NCBI RefSeq assembly: GCF_022458985.1
Contig: NC_061787.1
Span: forward strand, 22,329,629 to 22,393,628
From: Mugil cephalus
Taxonomy: Eukaryota; Chordata; Actinopteri; Mugiliformes; Mugilidae
Direction of reading: 5' to 3'
DNA length: 64,000 bases
In this document: positions 22,045 to 34,473 of the stretch, one piece after another
Position numbering within the stretch: the first letter of the stretch is position 1
Layout: each line of letters starts with the position of its first letter
Notes under the pieces: generated by a model
The model's input: the letters and a program-made list of their open reading frames with translations, nothing else
Database searches by the model: none
Told to the model about the DNA's origin: nothing
Program-made: the position numbers and the translations under genes

Positions 22045-25000
22045 TGAGCCCCTTAAAATAAGTCTATCATTTCGCCCCCGGAAACGGGAGGTCTCCTTTT
22101 CCCTGTCCTTGAAAAGGGGAACCCCCACCTGTTGCTCCTTCCCCCCTTTCCACCCCCGGGAGGGCCAGGCCCCCGCTGCTTTGACCTTTTCCCGGTGTTG
22201 GCTTTTTTCCGAATAGGCACAAGGCTTTCTTTTTGGGGCGTGCCCTTGGTTGCCGCCGCAAACCCGGCATTTTTTGGCCCCGTTGCTGCAGCCACCCGGA
22301 TCACAGCCGGGGGGGGGGGTTCGCTGTGTTCTTACCAGCGTTTCTGGAGGCCCTTTTGGCGTCTTTGGATGGGGTGGGGCGAGCCCGTTGGGCAAACTTT
22401 TTTTACCGTATTTATTGTCATGGCTCACCCCATACGAAACCACTGGGGAAAGGCCCCCCTTGGGGCAATTTGGGAAATTTAAGGAGCCAGCCATTGCCCA
22501 CAGGTCTTCGGCAGCGCTGCACTCCCAGAGCAAGTGCCTCCCCGCTCAGGTGCGCAAACCGGTCGGGGCAGGTTGAGTTTCTGCCATGCCCCGGGAGTGC
22601 ATGACGGACCTGACCGGAGGATCTCATGGTGCCACCATCCATGACAGGTCCCGGAGTCTGTTTGGGAGAGCGGGATGGTTTACATTGCGCCAAACTGTGG
22701 AGGGCTCGCCGAGTGCAAGCCCGCGCAGTGGATTCACTGGCTCCCGTTCCTGCACAAAAGAGATGACATGGCGATGGTTACATAAAAGCTGTAGTTCTTC
22801 ACCCTCTAACTTAAAATGCTTTAAAAACATTTGAATAAAAGCATATGCAGGTGGTAGGTTAAAAGACACAGGTGTTCTTAAGTCTTTGGGTAGAATTTTC
22901 AGTCTTCTGAGGTAGGTCCCCATCCCCAGAATTCTTGTCATCGCCGCTGTCTTGAGATTCCTGGATGGGTCTGTGGCATTTGCAATATGGAGTGAAGTGT
23001 ATCTGCTTCCGAGAAACAGACGTAAGTCAGGTACTCCCTTGCCTCCTTTTTCCTTTTGTTTCTTCATTTGGTGTCTCCTCAGTCTTTCCATTTTGATCCC
23101 CATATGAAGTAAAAAATGGCCCGATCTAGATTAAAAGCACATTTCTAGGCGGGGTAAAAACAGAACTGATTAGTAAAAGTAAGGGTAAAATCACAGCTTT
23201 AATGATTAAAACCTTCCCTTCTATCGTCAGTCCTCTAAGTCCCCAAAATCCTAGTCTTTGTCTAACTTTCCCTACCACGTCTGTCCAATTTGCATTCCCT
23301 CCTCCCTCCCTGTCAAATTTTTATACCCAATATTTTCTGGTTTTCCTGTGTCTGAGTCACATCGAGTCCTGTTTTCTCTGTCTGCGTCCATGCTCCGTAA
23401 AATTGTGCTTGAGTTTTGTCTCTGTTCAGTCTTGAGCCAGAGGCTTGTCCAAACCAGTCTGTCAAGTCTAGAGTCCTGTTCACAGATAAAAGGTCAGTGC
23501 ATAAAATGTTTATGTCGTCCATGTACAAAATGCACTTGGTGGTGAGTCCCCCGCTTCCCGGAATTCCCACTCCATTGATTCTTTTGTCCCTTCTCAAGAT
23601 CTGTGCCAATGGTTCTATACAAACCACATAGAGGAGGGCAGATAACGGACAGCCCTGACGGACACCGCAGTTAATATCGACTGCTTTTGTAAGATGCCCA
23701 TTAACTAGAAATCTGCTGCTAATCCCCCGGTACAAACAGTCCCACCCACGTTATAAACCTCTCTGGGAAGCCCATTTTTTACAGTACCCTAAAAAGGTAC
23801 TGGTGCGAGACTCGATCAAAGGCTTTCTCAAAGTCTAAATTTAGGACTACTAGCCGATGTTTTCTGTCTCTCGCGTAACAGATGGTGTCTCGGATCAGTA
23901 CCAGGCCGTCTGTGATCCTCCTCCCCGGTATGGCACAGACTTGATCCGGGTGAATCAAGTCCTCTAAAACCATGCTCATCCGTGTCGCTAAAAGTTTGCT
24001 AAAAAGTTTACAGTCAGAGTTTAAGAGCGTGATTGGTCTCCAGTTCTTCAGGTCCGTTTTGTCTTTGTCTTTGTGGAGGAGTGTCACTGCCCCTACTCTA
24101 AAACTGTCAGGTAAAAGGTCCAGCCGTTCAAAGTCTTTAAAAACAACAAGCAGGTCAGGTACTAAAATGTCCCAGAACGTTTGATAAAATTCACAGGAAG
24201 TCCGTCAGGGCCTGGGGACTTCCCTCTCTTAAAACTCAAGATAGCCTTGTTTAACTCTTCAAGGGTAAAATCTTGGGTTAAAATCACACTGTCTGTAACT
24301 GTCCGGTCAATAAAATCTAAAACTTCAGTCATTGTATCATTCTCAACAGCTTTTTCCTTGTATAGATTTTCATAGAAATTGATGACAACCTGCTGGGCCC
24401 CATCTGAAGTGCTTGCCAGGCTACCATCCGCCCCCCTCAGTTTTAGGACATTCCCTCCCTTGTTCATTATTTTTTTAAAAAAGTATCTCGTACATTTTTC
24501 TCCCTCTTCTATATTCTTGTTCTTTACTTCGAAGAATAATTCCTTTACTTTGGATTTCTGCCAAATTTGACATTTCTGTTTTCACTTGCTTTATTTCATC
24601 ATTAAAATTTAACCCATGTTTATTTAATTCAAAATACCGTTGAAGTCGTTTTTGCAGTCCCATCATGCATCTGTTTTCTTTGTACTTTTTTCTTTTCCCT
24701 GCTCGTCTAAAAAAAGTCTGGGTCCTCCCTTTAACCATTTCCCACCAGTGTGCTCGTGAGTTGTATAAGTCCTGAAGGGTCTGCCACTCTCTATATTGCT
24801 CCCTATACCGACTAACTATGTCTTTGTCTTCTAGGAGGGAGCAATTGAGTTTCCACAGACCTCTTCCTGGTGTCGCACCCAAAGTGAGTGATAATGTGCA
24901 AGATAGCATGTGGTGATCAGAAAAGAAGACAGGTGTCAATGTAGCATCCGTGGGTGCACAGTCCCTGGTGAACAAATAATCTACGCGAGAGGCTCTGGCG

Positions 25001-25621
25001 CCGTCACCACTGAACCAGGTGAAGCCCTCCTCTCTTGGATGCATGATTTTAAAACAGTCCTGTAGTTTAAAAACGTCACACATCGTCTTTAATAAAACCG
25101 ACGTCTTGTCCGTTTTAAAATCGTCTCCTGCTCCTCTTCTATCCCCTTTGCTTAAAATGCAGTTAAAATCACCCCCTAAAATCAATGGTTTTCGACCCAG
25201 CATGTGGGACTGCAAGTCTTCCAAAAGGTCATACCTGTCATTTCTTTCATTAAAACCATAAATATTAAGAAGGTTAAAATCCTGTCCCATAAAAGTCAAA
25301 TGTGCTAAAAGCGCCCTACCGTCTTTCACCACCGTGCTGCCCTTCACCAGAATGTGAGGATTGTTGATTAAAATGGCCACTCCATCATTTCTGTTTAATT
25401 TGACCCGCTCCATATTGATTTCCCTGACCATATGCCCTCCCATTGTGTGTAGTGTTTAAAAAACGAGTATGCAACATTCCTGTAATAAAAACACATCTGA
25501 CTTAAAAGAACTAAGAAATGATAAAACACTCTGTGCTCTAACTCTCGACTTTACACTTCTCACATTTATGGTTTGAGAAGGTAATTGCCATGAGTATTGT
25601 TAAAATAAACAGGTTTGACAT
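22045..25621 (-). pseudogene. K4 ORF2: APE endonuclease, reverse transcriptase, zinc C-terminus
   Basis: ORF2 starts at the ATG at 25,621 and covers ~1,180 codons. The endonuclease is open from 25,443 to 24,475 (GGDFNCILSKGDRRGAG, SDHHML). RT blocks follow: FKRGKSPGPDGLP, LNLDFEKAFDRVSHQYL, GVRQGCPLSALLYVV and the catalytic LYMDD near 23,513-23,527. The C-terminal part enters poor sequence below 22,585. Frameshifts near 24,470, 24,170, 23,780 and 23,310 break the frame. Domain order and the YMDD box place it in the L1/Tx1 superfamily. Confidence 0.85.
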
Positions 25622-25675
25622 TTTAAAAGACTAAAATGTTATGACGAGTGGTTTTGAACTAAAACACAGTGTTAG

Positions 25676-26967
25676 TTAATTTCTTGTGAATGGAGCTCCC
25701 TCCTTCACTTCCACAGACTGAGAGTGAAGTGGTTGAGCCCCATTCCCCCGTCGACGTCTAGGTGGGGGCCGTTGCTGCAATGTTGCGTTTAGCTTTGTGT
25801 CTTTCGGGGTTGATTGTAGAGCAATATTTAAAAAAGAGACCTCATTGGGTGAATCGGAGGGAAGATTCTTGACCCACCAGAAGAATCTTCAGAAGAATCT
25901 TCTGATGCGGTCTCAACCCTTCCCCTCTTCTCTGAGTTTTCAAGAGACTCAGAGGACAATTCTGATGCAAGCCTCTTAGAAGGTTGGGCATCGGGGAGGG
26001 GTTCATCTTGGCTTTCTTGATTGTCATGTCCACCAGTGGGTCCACCCTCCACCTGACCCATCTCCTCTGTTTCAGTGCTAGTCGGTGGGGGTGGACCATG
26101 CCCCTCCCCTTCTTCCACATCTCCACCAATGACGGGTTTTGGCGGGAGATTTGAAATTTCCGCTCCGCCCCTTCAATCAGCTCTGTAACCGTCTCTCTCC
26201 TTCCGCCATTTTGTACCATATCCTTTTGTTTTGTCAGTTTCAACTTGTTGGCAAAAGATTTTGGGCAATCTCTGAACAGGTGGTCTCCCTCTCCACAGAG
26301 ATTGCACTTTTCTGCCATTGGTGCACTCCTCAAAGGTGTGCCCAATTTCTCTACATTTCTCACACAAACGATTTTATCACATGCCTCTACCAGGTGCCCA
26401 TGCTCACCACACTTGCGGCAGAGCTTGGGCTGTCCCTGGTAGTGGATATAGCCCCTGTTTTCACCAAGAACTATCATTGATGGTAGATGTTTCAGGCCCT
26501 GGAAGCCCTGGGGGTCCTGCCATTGTTGAATGGGTACCCTCCAGGCACAGTTCCAGATGCCGTCCTCATCCTTAACCTTGGTAGCCTGCCTTTAACAGTG
26601 CAAAATCTTCCCAGCCATGAGCAAATGTCCTCAGCATTTACTGTTTCATTGAACATTCTAACAATAACCGTTTTCAGGCTATTATCAGTCAGTTTCTCCA
26701 CATTAAAAGCCGAGAACTGGGATTTCACATTTTCGTACCTTATCCAAAAGTCACGGAGTAACAATGCTGAACAAAGCTTACGTCAAAGCCCTTGTTAAAG
26801 GGTAAGGTCAGAATACAGTTGAGGTCGTCTGCGGTAAACTCAAGGTCTTTTGTATTAGATTCCGTGAGAAGTCAAGTCTTGACATCCCCACGTGTTTTCC
26901 ATCAACCTCCTTCGAAGAGAAGCGGACACTGTGGTGCCCTCCGTGTGCCGGCATAGCTGGCCGACAT
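25676..26967 (-). pseudogene. K4 ORF1, zinc-knuckle protein
   Basis: Starts at the ATG at 26,967 and ends near 25,676, where the stop used by K2 is lost. It is the same protein as K2 ORF1 with three CCHC knuckles. The middle knuckle has an extra base (atttctcacacaaacg), and single-base indels occur near 26,590 and 26,160. An acidic, Ser-rich tail ([12 protein letters not shown]) follows. Confidence 0.8.
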
Positions 26968-27254
26968 TTTGGAGGCACCACCAGCTTGGGGTGCTAAAAA
27001 ACAGCTATAAAATGTTTCTAACAAACAACTGGATTAAAACAATAAAACCAATAAATAACAATAAATTAGTGCAAAACTTACCTTGTGTGCAAAAGACGCA
27101 AAGAAAATGAACTACTTTATCCGTAAGGATGCAGCTGTAATAAACAGATGAACCCTTAAAATAGACAAAGTTGTGCAATGATGTTCTCCAAAACAGTGGC
27201 GTAAAGCTATGTCACAGAGACAATCACTTTCACCACCCTGAGGAGCGATCGCAG

Positions 27255-27280
27255 TCTTAGCCAAAAGGCCGAGAAGCGAT
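27255..27280 (-). pseudogene. U2 snRNA 5' 26 nt upstream of K4
   Basis: Perfect first 26 nt of U2 joined to Keno CTGCGATCGC. The upstream flank from 27,281 has the same PSE-like block as intact U2 copies, so the promoter is probably still usable. Confidence 0.9.
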
Positions 27281-27507
27281 ACTCGCAAAGGCTTGGACAA
27301 TATGTGTCCCGTCTCCACACCCTCACTCTCACTCGTGGTTTGGTCCCAGAACGTCAGCTGGGATATGTAGTGCGCGGGGAAAGCTAAACCACTATATCCT
27401 GTTTTTATCCAGCTCATCCTTCTGTCTCTCTTCTCGCTCTGTGCGTGTGTGTCCCAGGCGGTCTACTGAAAGCATTGCAGGAGTAAGATTTACAGTCTAC
27501 ACATTAT

Positions 27508-27671
27508 CAGGGGAGAGCGCGAACGCAGTCCCCCACTACAGAAATTATGCAGTCGAGATTCCCACATTTGGGGAATTCGCAGGGTTCAGCACGACCTGGA
27601 GTGCAATGGCGGAGCCTCGCCCTGGGTGAACCGCCTTCTTGATCACGGTATCTCCCCTGCCAGGTAAGTAT
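27508..27671 (-). ncRNA. U1 snRNA copy 8
   Basis: A ~164-nt minus-strand U1 with canonical 5' end, U1A loop ATTGCACTCC, Sm-type site and full 3' stem-loop. One or two bases differ (gggttcagcac, cactacagaaatt). It is one of the better copies. Confidence 0.9.
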
Positions 27672-28081
27672 GAGTGGCACAAGTCGCAGGCGGGGAGTCT
27701 GTCCCTGACACCACCGTGCAGACTGATGGTGCTGACAATCTACGCCTTAGCAAAGCCAGGTCATACAGGTGCGTGTAGCCATCTGCTACGCTGCTGTTGT
27801 CCGGAACTCCGGTCGGTTTCTATTCCGTATTTGAACGAGATGAAGATGGCGAGCCTAGTTCTCAAATTGTGTCATAGGTGGTTGTTTACTGGTGAGGAGG
27901 TAGACAATAAAGATATGGCGTGCTTTTGTTTCATTGGCTGGATAATCAGGGTAACCGGCCAAGAAACTCTGTGTAAAGATAACAGCCACTGAAGAAGTCC
28001 TACGAGGCGGAGCGCATCCGACTTCTCTCTGACCAGTTGTAGCACTTACCAAGCCGTTCTTGTTTGTTGACACCGTGTAGA

Positions 28082-28210
28082 GGAGCAACCCTACTCGGAG
28101 GTACGCAAACCAGTATCTTAGTGAGACAACTTAGACATATTTTTTTAAGAAAATCAACAAAATAATGTCCTTCTAGATACGTATCAATATTAAACTGATA
28201 AGAACAGATC
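28082..28210 (-). pseudogene. U2 snRNA copy 8, damaged
   Basis: Recognisable by ctactcggaggtacgcaa at the 3' side, aaaatcaacaaaata in the middle and acgtatcaatattaaactg near the target point. The sequence is much altered and shorter than normal U2. After agaacagat it runs into changed flank, not into a LINE. It marks the start of low-quality block 3. Confidence 0.5.
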
Positions 28211-28392
28211 ATTTTTTATTAATGTAAATGTTGTCAGAAGCAGGAAGTGCTTTGTCATCATGTTTCACCATCACACCCATTCATCGTGGTTTTGTACCAA
28301 ATGCTCTGGGGAAGGCAGGAAAGTAAAACAATCCAGCCTCCTTCTTCTCTTCGCTCTGTGCTTTTTTCCCCGTTCTGGCTGCGGGGGTTTTC

Positions 28393-28538
28393 AGCTCCTT
28401 TTCGGGGGGCCGTCCCCCCCCCAAAAATTACTCTTTCCCCCCCCTTTGGGGTTGGGGGTTTCCCGCCCGGGTGAAGGGGGCCCGCCCCGGGGGAAACCCC
28501 CCCTTTTTTGATCACTTACTCCCTGCCAGTAATTTTAT
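28393..28538 (-). pseudogene. U1 snRNA copy 9, low-quality
   Basis: U1 remnant ending in gatcacttactccctgccag plus a damaged 5' end, preceded by C/G runs where stem-loops II-III should be. Spacer sequence with normal order follows. Function cannot be judged. Confidence 0.45.
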
Positions 28539-28896
28539 GGCAAATAGCCGGGGGAGTTTGTCCCCACACCCCTGAAAAATGAAAGGGTTAAATCTCCCTT
28601 TGCAAAGCCAGGTATCGGGTTTCGTGAGCCATCTGCCCCTGTGTTTTCCCAACTTTTCCCCGGTCGGTTTTTTTTTCCGTATTTGAAAAAAAAATTTTGG
28701 CGGCCAGTTTCTCAAATTTTTATGGGGGTTGTTTATGTTTTGGGTAACAAAAAAAGTTGGTTGCTTTTGTTTCCCTTCTGGAAATAAAAATAACCGAAAG
28801 AAAAATCTGTTAAAGAACGCCCTAAGAAGTCCAGAGGCACGCTCCGCTTCTTCTTCCAAGCTTTTCCAAACCTTCTTGTTTTTTTGACACTGTAGA

Positions 28897-29040
28897 GGGG
28901 TGCACCGCTTTCCCGGGGGATTTCAATACCAGGTCGATGCTGGGGTGGAAGAGCAAGCCCTGCCCATCCCCAAACCCCAAAAAATCAACTTAATAATTTT
29001 CCCGGGGTAGAGGACTATCAAATTAAACTATAAGAACAAT
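28897..29040 (-). pseudogene. U2 snRNA, 3' part split by Keno K5
   Basis: U2 3' part from ggggtgcaccgc to actataagaacaat on the plus strand, directly followed by a ~21-base T-run and the Keno tail. It has the same break point as K1 and K4. Confidence 0.8.
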
Positions 29041-32000
29041 TTTTTTTTTTTTTTTTTTTTTAAAAATTAATTATTGATACAAAATGCTTTGAGTCATCGG
29101 TTTACTCCCCCACATTGATTTTTTTAGTTAAATAACTAAATTTTTTTAAAACATTTTTTGTATATTTCCCTTTTTTTTCAAAGCAGTAGTCCTTAAATAA
29201 GTCTACCATTTCGCTCCCCCCCAAACAGGGGGTCTCTCGTATCCTGTCCTGGGGGCACAGAGGAAAACCCCACCCTGTTGCCCTTCCCACCTTCCACTCC
29301 CCGGGGGCCAGGCCCCGTGCTTTCCTTTTCCCGTTTACTCTGGCCCTTCTTCCGAAAAAGGCACAGAGGCATTCTTTTTTGTGGCCTGGTCCCTTGGCTT
29401 CCGCCTGCAACCCGGGAGCTTTGCCGTTTCTGCAGCCCTCCGGATCACAGCCCCCTGGGGGGGTCTGCGGGCCTTCTTTCCCCCGCAATTTCTGGAGGCC
29501 AATGCTCTTTGATGGCGGGGTAGGGCAGCCACTCTTGGCAAAAACCCTTTTTTACTCTGTATTTATTGCTGGCTCACCCCATACACACCACTGGGTGTAA
29601 GGACCTCCCCCTTGCTGGCAAGTACGGGAAAATTTTAAAGGGGCCACCATTGCCCACCGGTCTTTGCAGCGCTGCACTCCCAAGCAAGTCCTCACGTCTC
29701 AGGTGGGGCCCCAACCCGGTCGGGGCAGGTTGAGTTTCTTTTCCTGCCCCGGGGGGCAAGACGGGCCTACCGGAGGATCTCATGTGCCACCATCCATGAC
29801 AGGTCCCGGGGTCCCGTTTTGGGGGAGCGGGGTGGGGTTTTCATTGCCCAAACTTGGAGGCTCGCCGATGCAAAACCCGCCAGTGGATTCCCTGGCTCCC
29901 GTTCCCCTGCACAAAAGAGAGACATGGCATGGTTTTCATAAAAGCGTAGTTCTTCACCCCTATTTAAAAACTTTAAAAACATTTGAATAAAAAGCAAAAG
30001 CAGTGGGAGGTTAAAAAGACACAGGTTTTTTAAGTCTTTGGGTAAATTTTTTATCTTCGAGGTAGGTCCCCATCCAGAATTTGTCATCGCCCTGTCTTTA
30101 GATTCCTGGGTGGGCTTGGGGATTTGCAATATGGAGTGAATTATCTGCTTCCGAAAACAGAAAAAAAAACCCGGGACTCCCCTTTTCCCCCCTTTTTTCC
30201 CCTTTTTTTTCTTATTTGGTGTCTCCTCAGTCTTTTCCCCTTTTTTTTTCCCCATATAAGTAAAAAATGGCCCGAACAGATTTTAAAACACATTTCAGGC
30301 GGGGTAAAAACAGAACGATTGTAAAAGTAAGGGTAAAAACACAGCTTTAATGATTAAAACCCCCCTTCACGTCAGTCCTCTAATCCCCAAAAACCTAGCT
30401 TTTCTAACTTCCCCCCACGTCTTCCCAAATTTTCATTCCCTCCTCCCCCCCCTGTCAAATTTTAATTCCCAATATTTCTGTTTTCCTGTGTCTGATCACA
30501 TCGATCCCGTTTTTTCTGTCTGCTCCATGCTCCTAAAATTGTGCTTGAGTTTTTTTCTCTGTTCAGTCTTTACCCAAAGGGTTTTCCAAACCCCTCTGTC
30601 AATCAGATCCTGTTTACAATAAAAGGTCAGTGCATAAAAGTTTTTTTGCGTCCATGACAAAAGCCCCTTTGGTGGGATCCCCCCTTCCCAATTCCCAACT
30701 CCATTGATTCTTTTTTGTCCCTCCCTCAAGATCTTGCCAATGGTTCTATACAAACCCATAAGGGAGGGCAGATAACGCCCCCCCCCCCTGACGGACAAAC
30801 CGCATTTTAATAATCATGCTTTGTTTTAAAAATTTCCCATTAACTAGAAATCTGCTGCTAATCCCCGTACAACAGTCCCCCCCCCCCGAAAAAAACCCTC
30901 TGGGAAACCCATTTTTTGCATACCCTAAAAAGGTATGGTGCGAATCGTCAAAAACTTTCCAAAGTCTAAATTTAGGACACTCCAAAGTTTCGTCTCTCGC
31001 GTAACGATGGTGTTCCGATCAGTACCAGGCCGTCGTGTCCCCCTCCCCGGTATGGCCCAGACGACCGGGTAATCAATCCTCTAAAACCAGCCTCCCCTGT
31101 TCCCAAAAGTTTGAAAAAGTTTACAGTCAAGTTTAAGAGCGTGATTGGGCTCCATTTTTTCAGGGCCGTTTTCTTTTTCTTTGTGGAGGATGTCCAGCCC
31201 CTACTCTAAAACGTCAGGAAAAGGCCCCCTTCAAAACTTTAAAAACAACAAGCGGTCTTAAAAAAAGTCCCAAACGTTTTATAAAATTCACAGGAAGTCC
31301 TCAGGGCCCCGGGACCCCTCCTTTAAAAATCAAAAAATACCTTGTTTAACTCTTCCGGGGGGAAAATCTTTGGTTAAAAATCAATTCTGTAACCCGGTCA
31401 ATAAAATCTAAAAACTTCAGTCATTTACATTCTCAACACTTTTTCCTTGTATAATTTTTATAGAAATTGATGACAACCTCGGGCCCCCATCTGAATGCTT
31501 GCCCGGCTACCATCCCCCCCCCAGTTTTTTGGACATTCCCCCCTTGTTCATTATTTTTTTTAAAAAAATTCTCTACATTTTTCTCCCTTCTTTTTTCTTG
31601 TTTTTTACTTCGAAGAATAATTCCTTTACTTTGGTTTCTGCCCAAAATTTTACATTTCTTTTTAATTGCTTTATTTCATCATTAAAATTTAACCCCATGT
31701 TTTTATTTAATTTCAAAAAAAAAAAAAATACCGTTTTAGTCTTTTTTTTGCAGTCCCCATCAGCATCTGTTTTTCTTTGTACTTTTTTTTCTTTTTTCCC
31801 GCCGCAAAAAATCTGGTCCTCCCCCTTTAACCATTCCCACCAGTGTGCTCGTGAGTTGTATAATCCTAAGGGTCTGCCCTCTCTATATTGCCCCTATAAC
31901 GGCTAACTAGTCTTTTTCTTCTAGGGGGGAGCAATTGAGTTTCCCAACCTCTTCCCGGGTCCACCCAAAGGAGTGATAAAGGCAAAAAGCATGTGGGGAT

Positions 32001-34242
32001 CAGAAAAGAAACGGGGTTCAATGTACATCCGGGGGGCACAGTCCCTGGGGAACAAATAAACTAAGCGAAGGCTCGGGGCCGCACCACGAACCAGGTGAAA
32101 CCCTCCTCTCTTGGTGCATGATTTTTTAAAAAATCCTGTAGTTTTAAAAAAATCACCAAAAAATGTCTTTAATAAAACCGACTCTTTCCGTTTAAAATCG
32201 CTCCTGCTCCTTCTAAACCCCTTTTTTCTTAAAAAGCAGTTAAATCCCCCCCCCCTAAAATCAATGGTTTTCGACCCACAAGTGGACTTCAAGTCTTCCA
32301 AAAATCATACCCGTCATTTCTTTCATTAAAACCAAAAAATATTAAGAAGGTTTTAAAATCCTGCCCCTAAAAGCAAATGGGGCTAAAAAAAAACCCCTAC
32401 CCGTCTTCACCACCGGCTGCCCTTCCACCAAATGTGAGGATTGTTGATTAAAATGGGGCCCCTCCTCATTCTTTTTTAATTTGGACCCCTCCATATTGAT
32501 TTCCCTGACCATAGCCCTCCCCATTGTGTTTTGTTTAAAAAAAAGGTAGCAACATTCTGTAATAAAAAACACCGACTTAAAAGAAACAAAAAATGAAAAA
32601 CACTCTGTGCTCTAACTCTCGACTTTTTACTTCTCACATTTATGTTAGAAGGGAATTGCCATTAAAAATTGTTAAAATAAAAGGGTTTTACTTTTTAAAA
32701 ACTAAAATTTAGACGATGGGTTTTTAATAAAACACAGTGTTAGTAATTTCTTTTGAAGGAGCCCTCCTTTACTTTCCACAGACTGAAGTGAAGTGGTTTA
32801 GCCCCATTTTCCCCCCGACGCAGGGGGGGCCCCTTTCGCAATGTTCTTTTTGCTTTGGTCTTCGGGGGGATTGAGAGCAATATTTTTAAAAAAAAACCTC
32901 ATTGGGTGAATCGGGGGAAATTTTGACCCACCCGAAGAATCTTTTAGAAAAATCTTTTTGATGCGGGCTCAACCCTTCCCCTCTTCTCTGAGTTTTTCAA
33001 GAGACCCAAGACAATTCTATGCAACCTCTTTAAAGGTTTGGGGACGGGGAGGGTTCATCTTTTCTTTCTTGATTGTCTGTCCACCAGTGGCCCCCCCCCC
33101 ACCTGACCCATCCCCCCTGTTTTTAGTGCTAGTCGTGGGGTGGACCATGCCCCTCCCCCCTTCTTCCACACTCCACCAAGACGGGTTTTTTTCGGGGGAA
33201 AATTTAAATTTCCGCTCCCCCCCTTCAATCACTCTGTAAACCGTCCCTCCTTTCCGCCATTTTGTACCATTCCTTTTGTTTTGTCATTTCAACTTTTCAA
33301 AAGATTTTGGGGCAATCCCCTGAAAAAGGTGGTCTCCCTCTCCCCAAGATTGCCTTTTTGCCCTTTTGCACTCCTCAAAGGTGTGCCCAATTTTTCTACA
33401 TTTTTCCCCCAAACATTTTACACAGCCTCTACCGGTGCCCAGCTCACCACACTTCGCAAGCTTTGGGGTGTCCCCGGTATGATATACCCCTGTTTTCCCC
33501 CAAATATCATTGATGGTAAGTTTCAGCCCGGAAGCCCCGGGGGGCCCCCATTGTTAATGGGTACCCCCACACATTTCCCGATGCCGTCCTCATCCTTAAA
33601 AATTGGTAGCCGGCCTTTTAACATGCAAAATTTTTCCCCGCCCTGAGCAAATTCCTCAGCATTTTACTTTTCATTTAACATTTTTAACAATAAACCTTTT
33701 CGGGTATTTTCATCATTTTTTCCACATTAAAAGCCGAGAACTGGGATTTTACATTTCTACCTTATCCAAAAGTCACGGAGTAACAATGCAACAAACTTAC
33801 GTCAAAGCCCCTTTTAAAAAGGGGAAGGGCCCAAAACAGTTGAGGTCGTCTGCGGTAAACTCAAGGTCTTTTGTATTAATTCCGTAGAAGCAAGTCTTGA
33901 CACCCCACTTTTTCCCCAACCTCCTTTGAAGAGAAGGCCACACTGTGGCCCCGGTTTCCGCAAACTGGCCCCCTTTTGGAGGCACCACCCCTTGGGGGGC
34001 AAAAAACAGCTTAAAAGTTCTTTTAAAAAACAACTGATTAAAACAATAAAACCCAAAAAATAAAATAAATTATGCAAAACTTACCTTTTGTGCAAAAAGC
34101 AAAAAAATGAACTATTATCCGTAAGGGTGCAGCGTAATAAACAGATAACCCTTAAAAGACAAAGTTGTGCAAAATTTTTTCTCCAAAACGTTGGCTTAAA
34201 CAGCACAAGACAATCACTTTCACCACCCTAGGACGATCGCAG
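29041..34242 (-). mobile_element. Keno-like LINE copy K5, low-quality throughout
   Basis: A 5.2 kb minus-strand element with both ends in U2. ORF2 C-terminus, RT, endonuclease and ORF1 follow in the same order as in K4 and can be traced word by word, but no reading frame is longer than ~168 codons because of dropped bases. Because the whole stretch including flanks is damaged equally, its apparent decay should not be used for dating. Confidence 0.8.
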
Positions 34243-34267
34243 TCTTTGCCAAAAGGCCAGAAGCGAT
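34243..34267 (-). pseudogene. U2 snRNA 5' fragment upstream of K5
   Basis: First ~25 nt of U2 with one or two base losses (tctttgccaaaaggccag), joined to the Keno 5' end ctaggacgatcgcag in plus-strand order. Same junction as the other copies. Confidence 0.8.
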
Positions 34268-34473
34268 ACCGCAAAGGGTTGGACAAATTGTCCCCCTCTC
34301 CACACCCCCACTCTCACTCGGGTTTTGGCCCAGAACGTCAGCTGGGGTATTGCCTGGAAAGCTAAACCACTAATCCTGTTTTTATCCCGCTCATCCTTCT
34401 TCTCTCCCCCGCTTGTGCGGGTGTCCCCGGGGGGTCTACTAAAGCTTCAGGAAAAGATTACATCTACCATTAT

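Larger units (their letters stand above)
15965..22585. other. Low-quality consensus block 2
   Basis: Within ~50 bp of 15,965 the sequence shifts from almost clean to dropped bases and homopolymer runs, in the middle of K3 ORF2. It recovers inside K4 ORF2 near 22,470-22,585. Everything between, including U1, U2, spacers and Keno, is damaged to the same degree. Uniform damage of unrelated parts with edges inside genes points to assembly consensus, not to age. Confidence 0.7.
21899..27254 (-). mobile_element. Keno-like LINE copy K4, full length
   Basis: A 5.36 kb minus-strand element with both ends inside one U2 gene. Order on the minus strand: short 5' leader, ORF1 (from 26,967), a spacer of ~50 bp, ORF2 (from 25,621), 3' end with AATAAA-like signal and poly(A). 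U2 nt 1-26 lie upstream and nt ~38 onward downstream, so ~11 nt of target (TCAAGTGTAGT) are gone. There is no target-site duplication. This is the reference copy for the element; it carries a moderate number of frameshifts. Confidence 0.9.
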
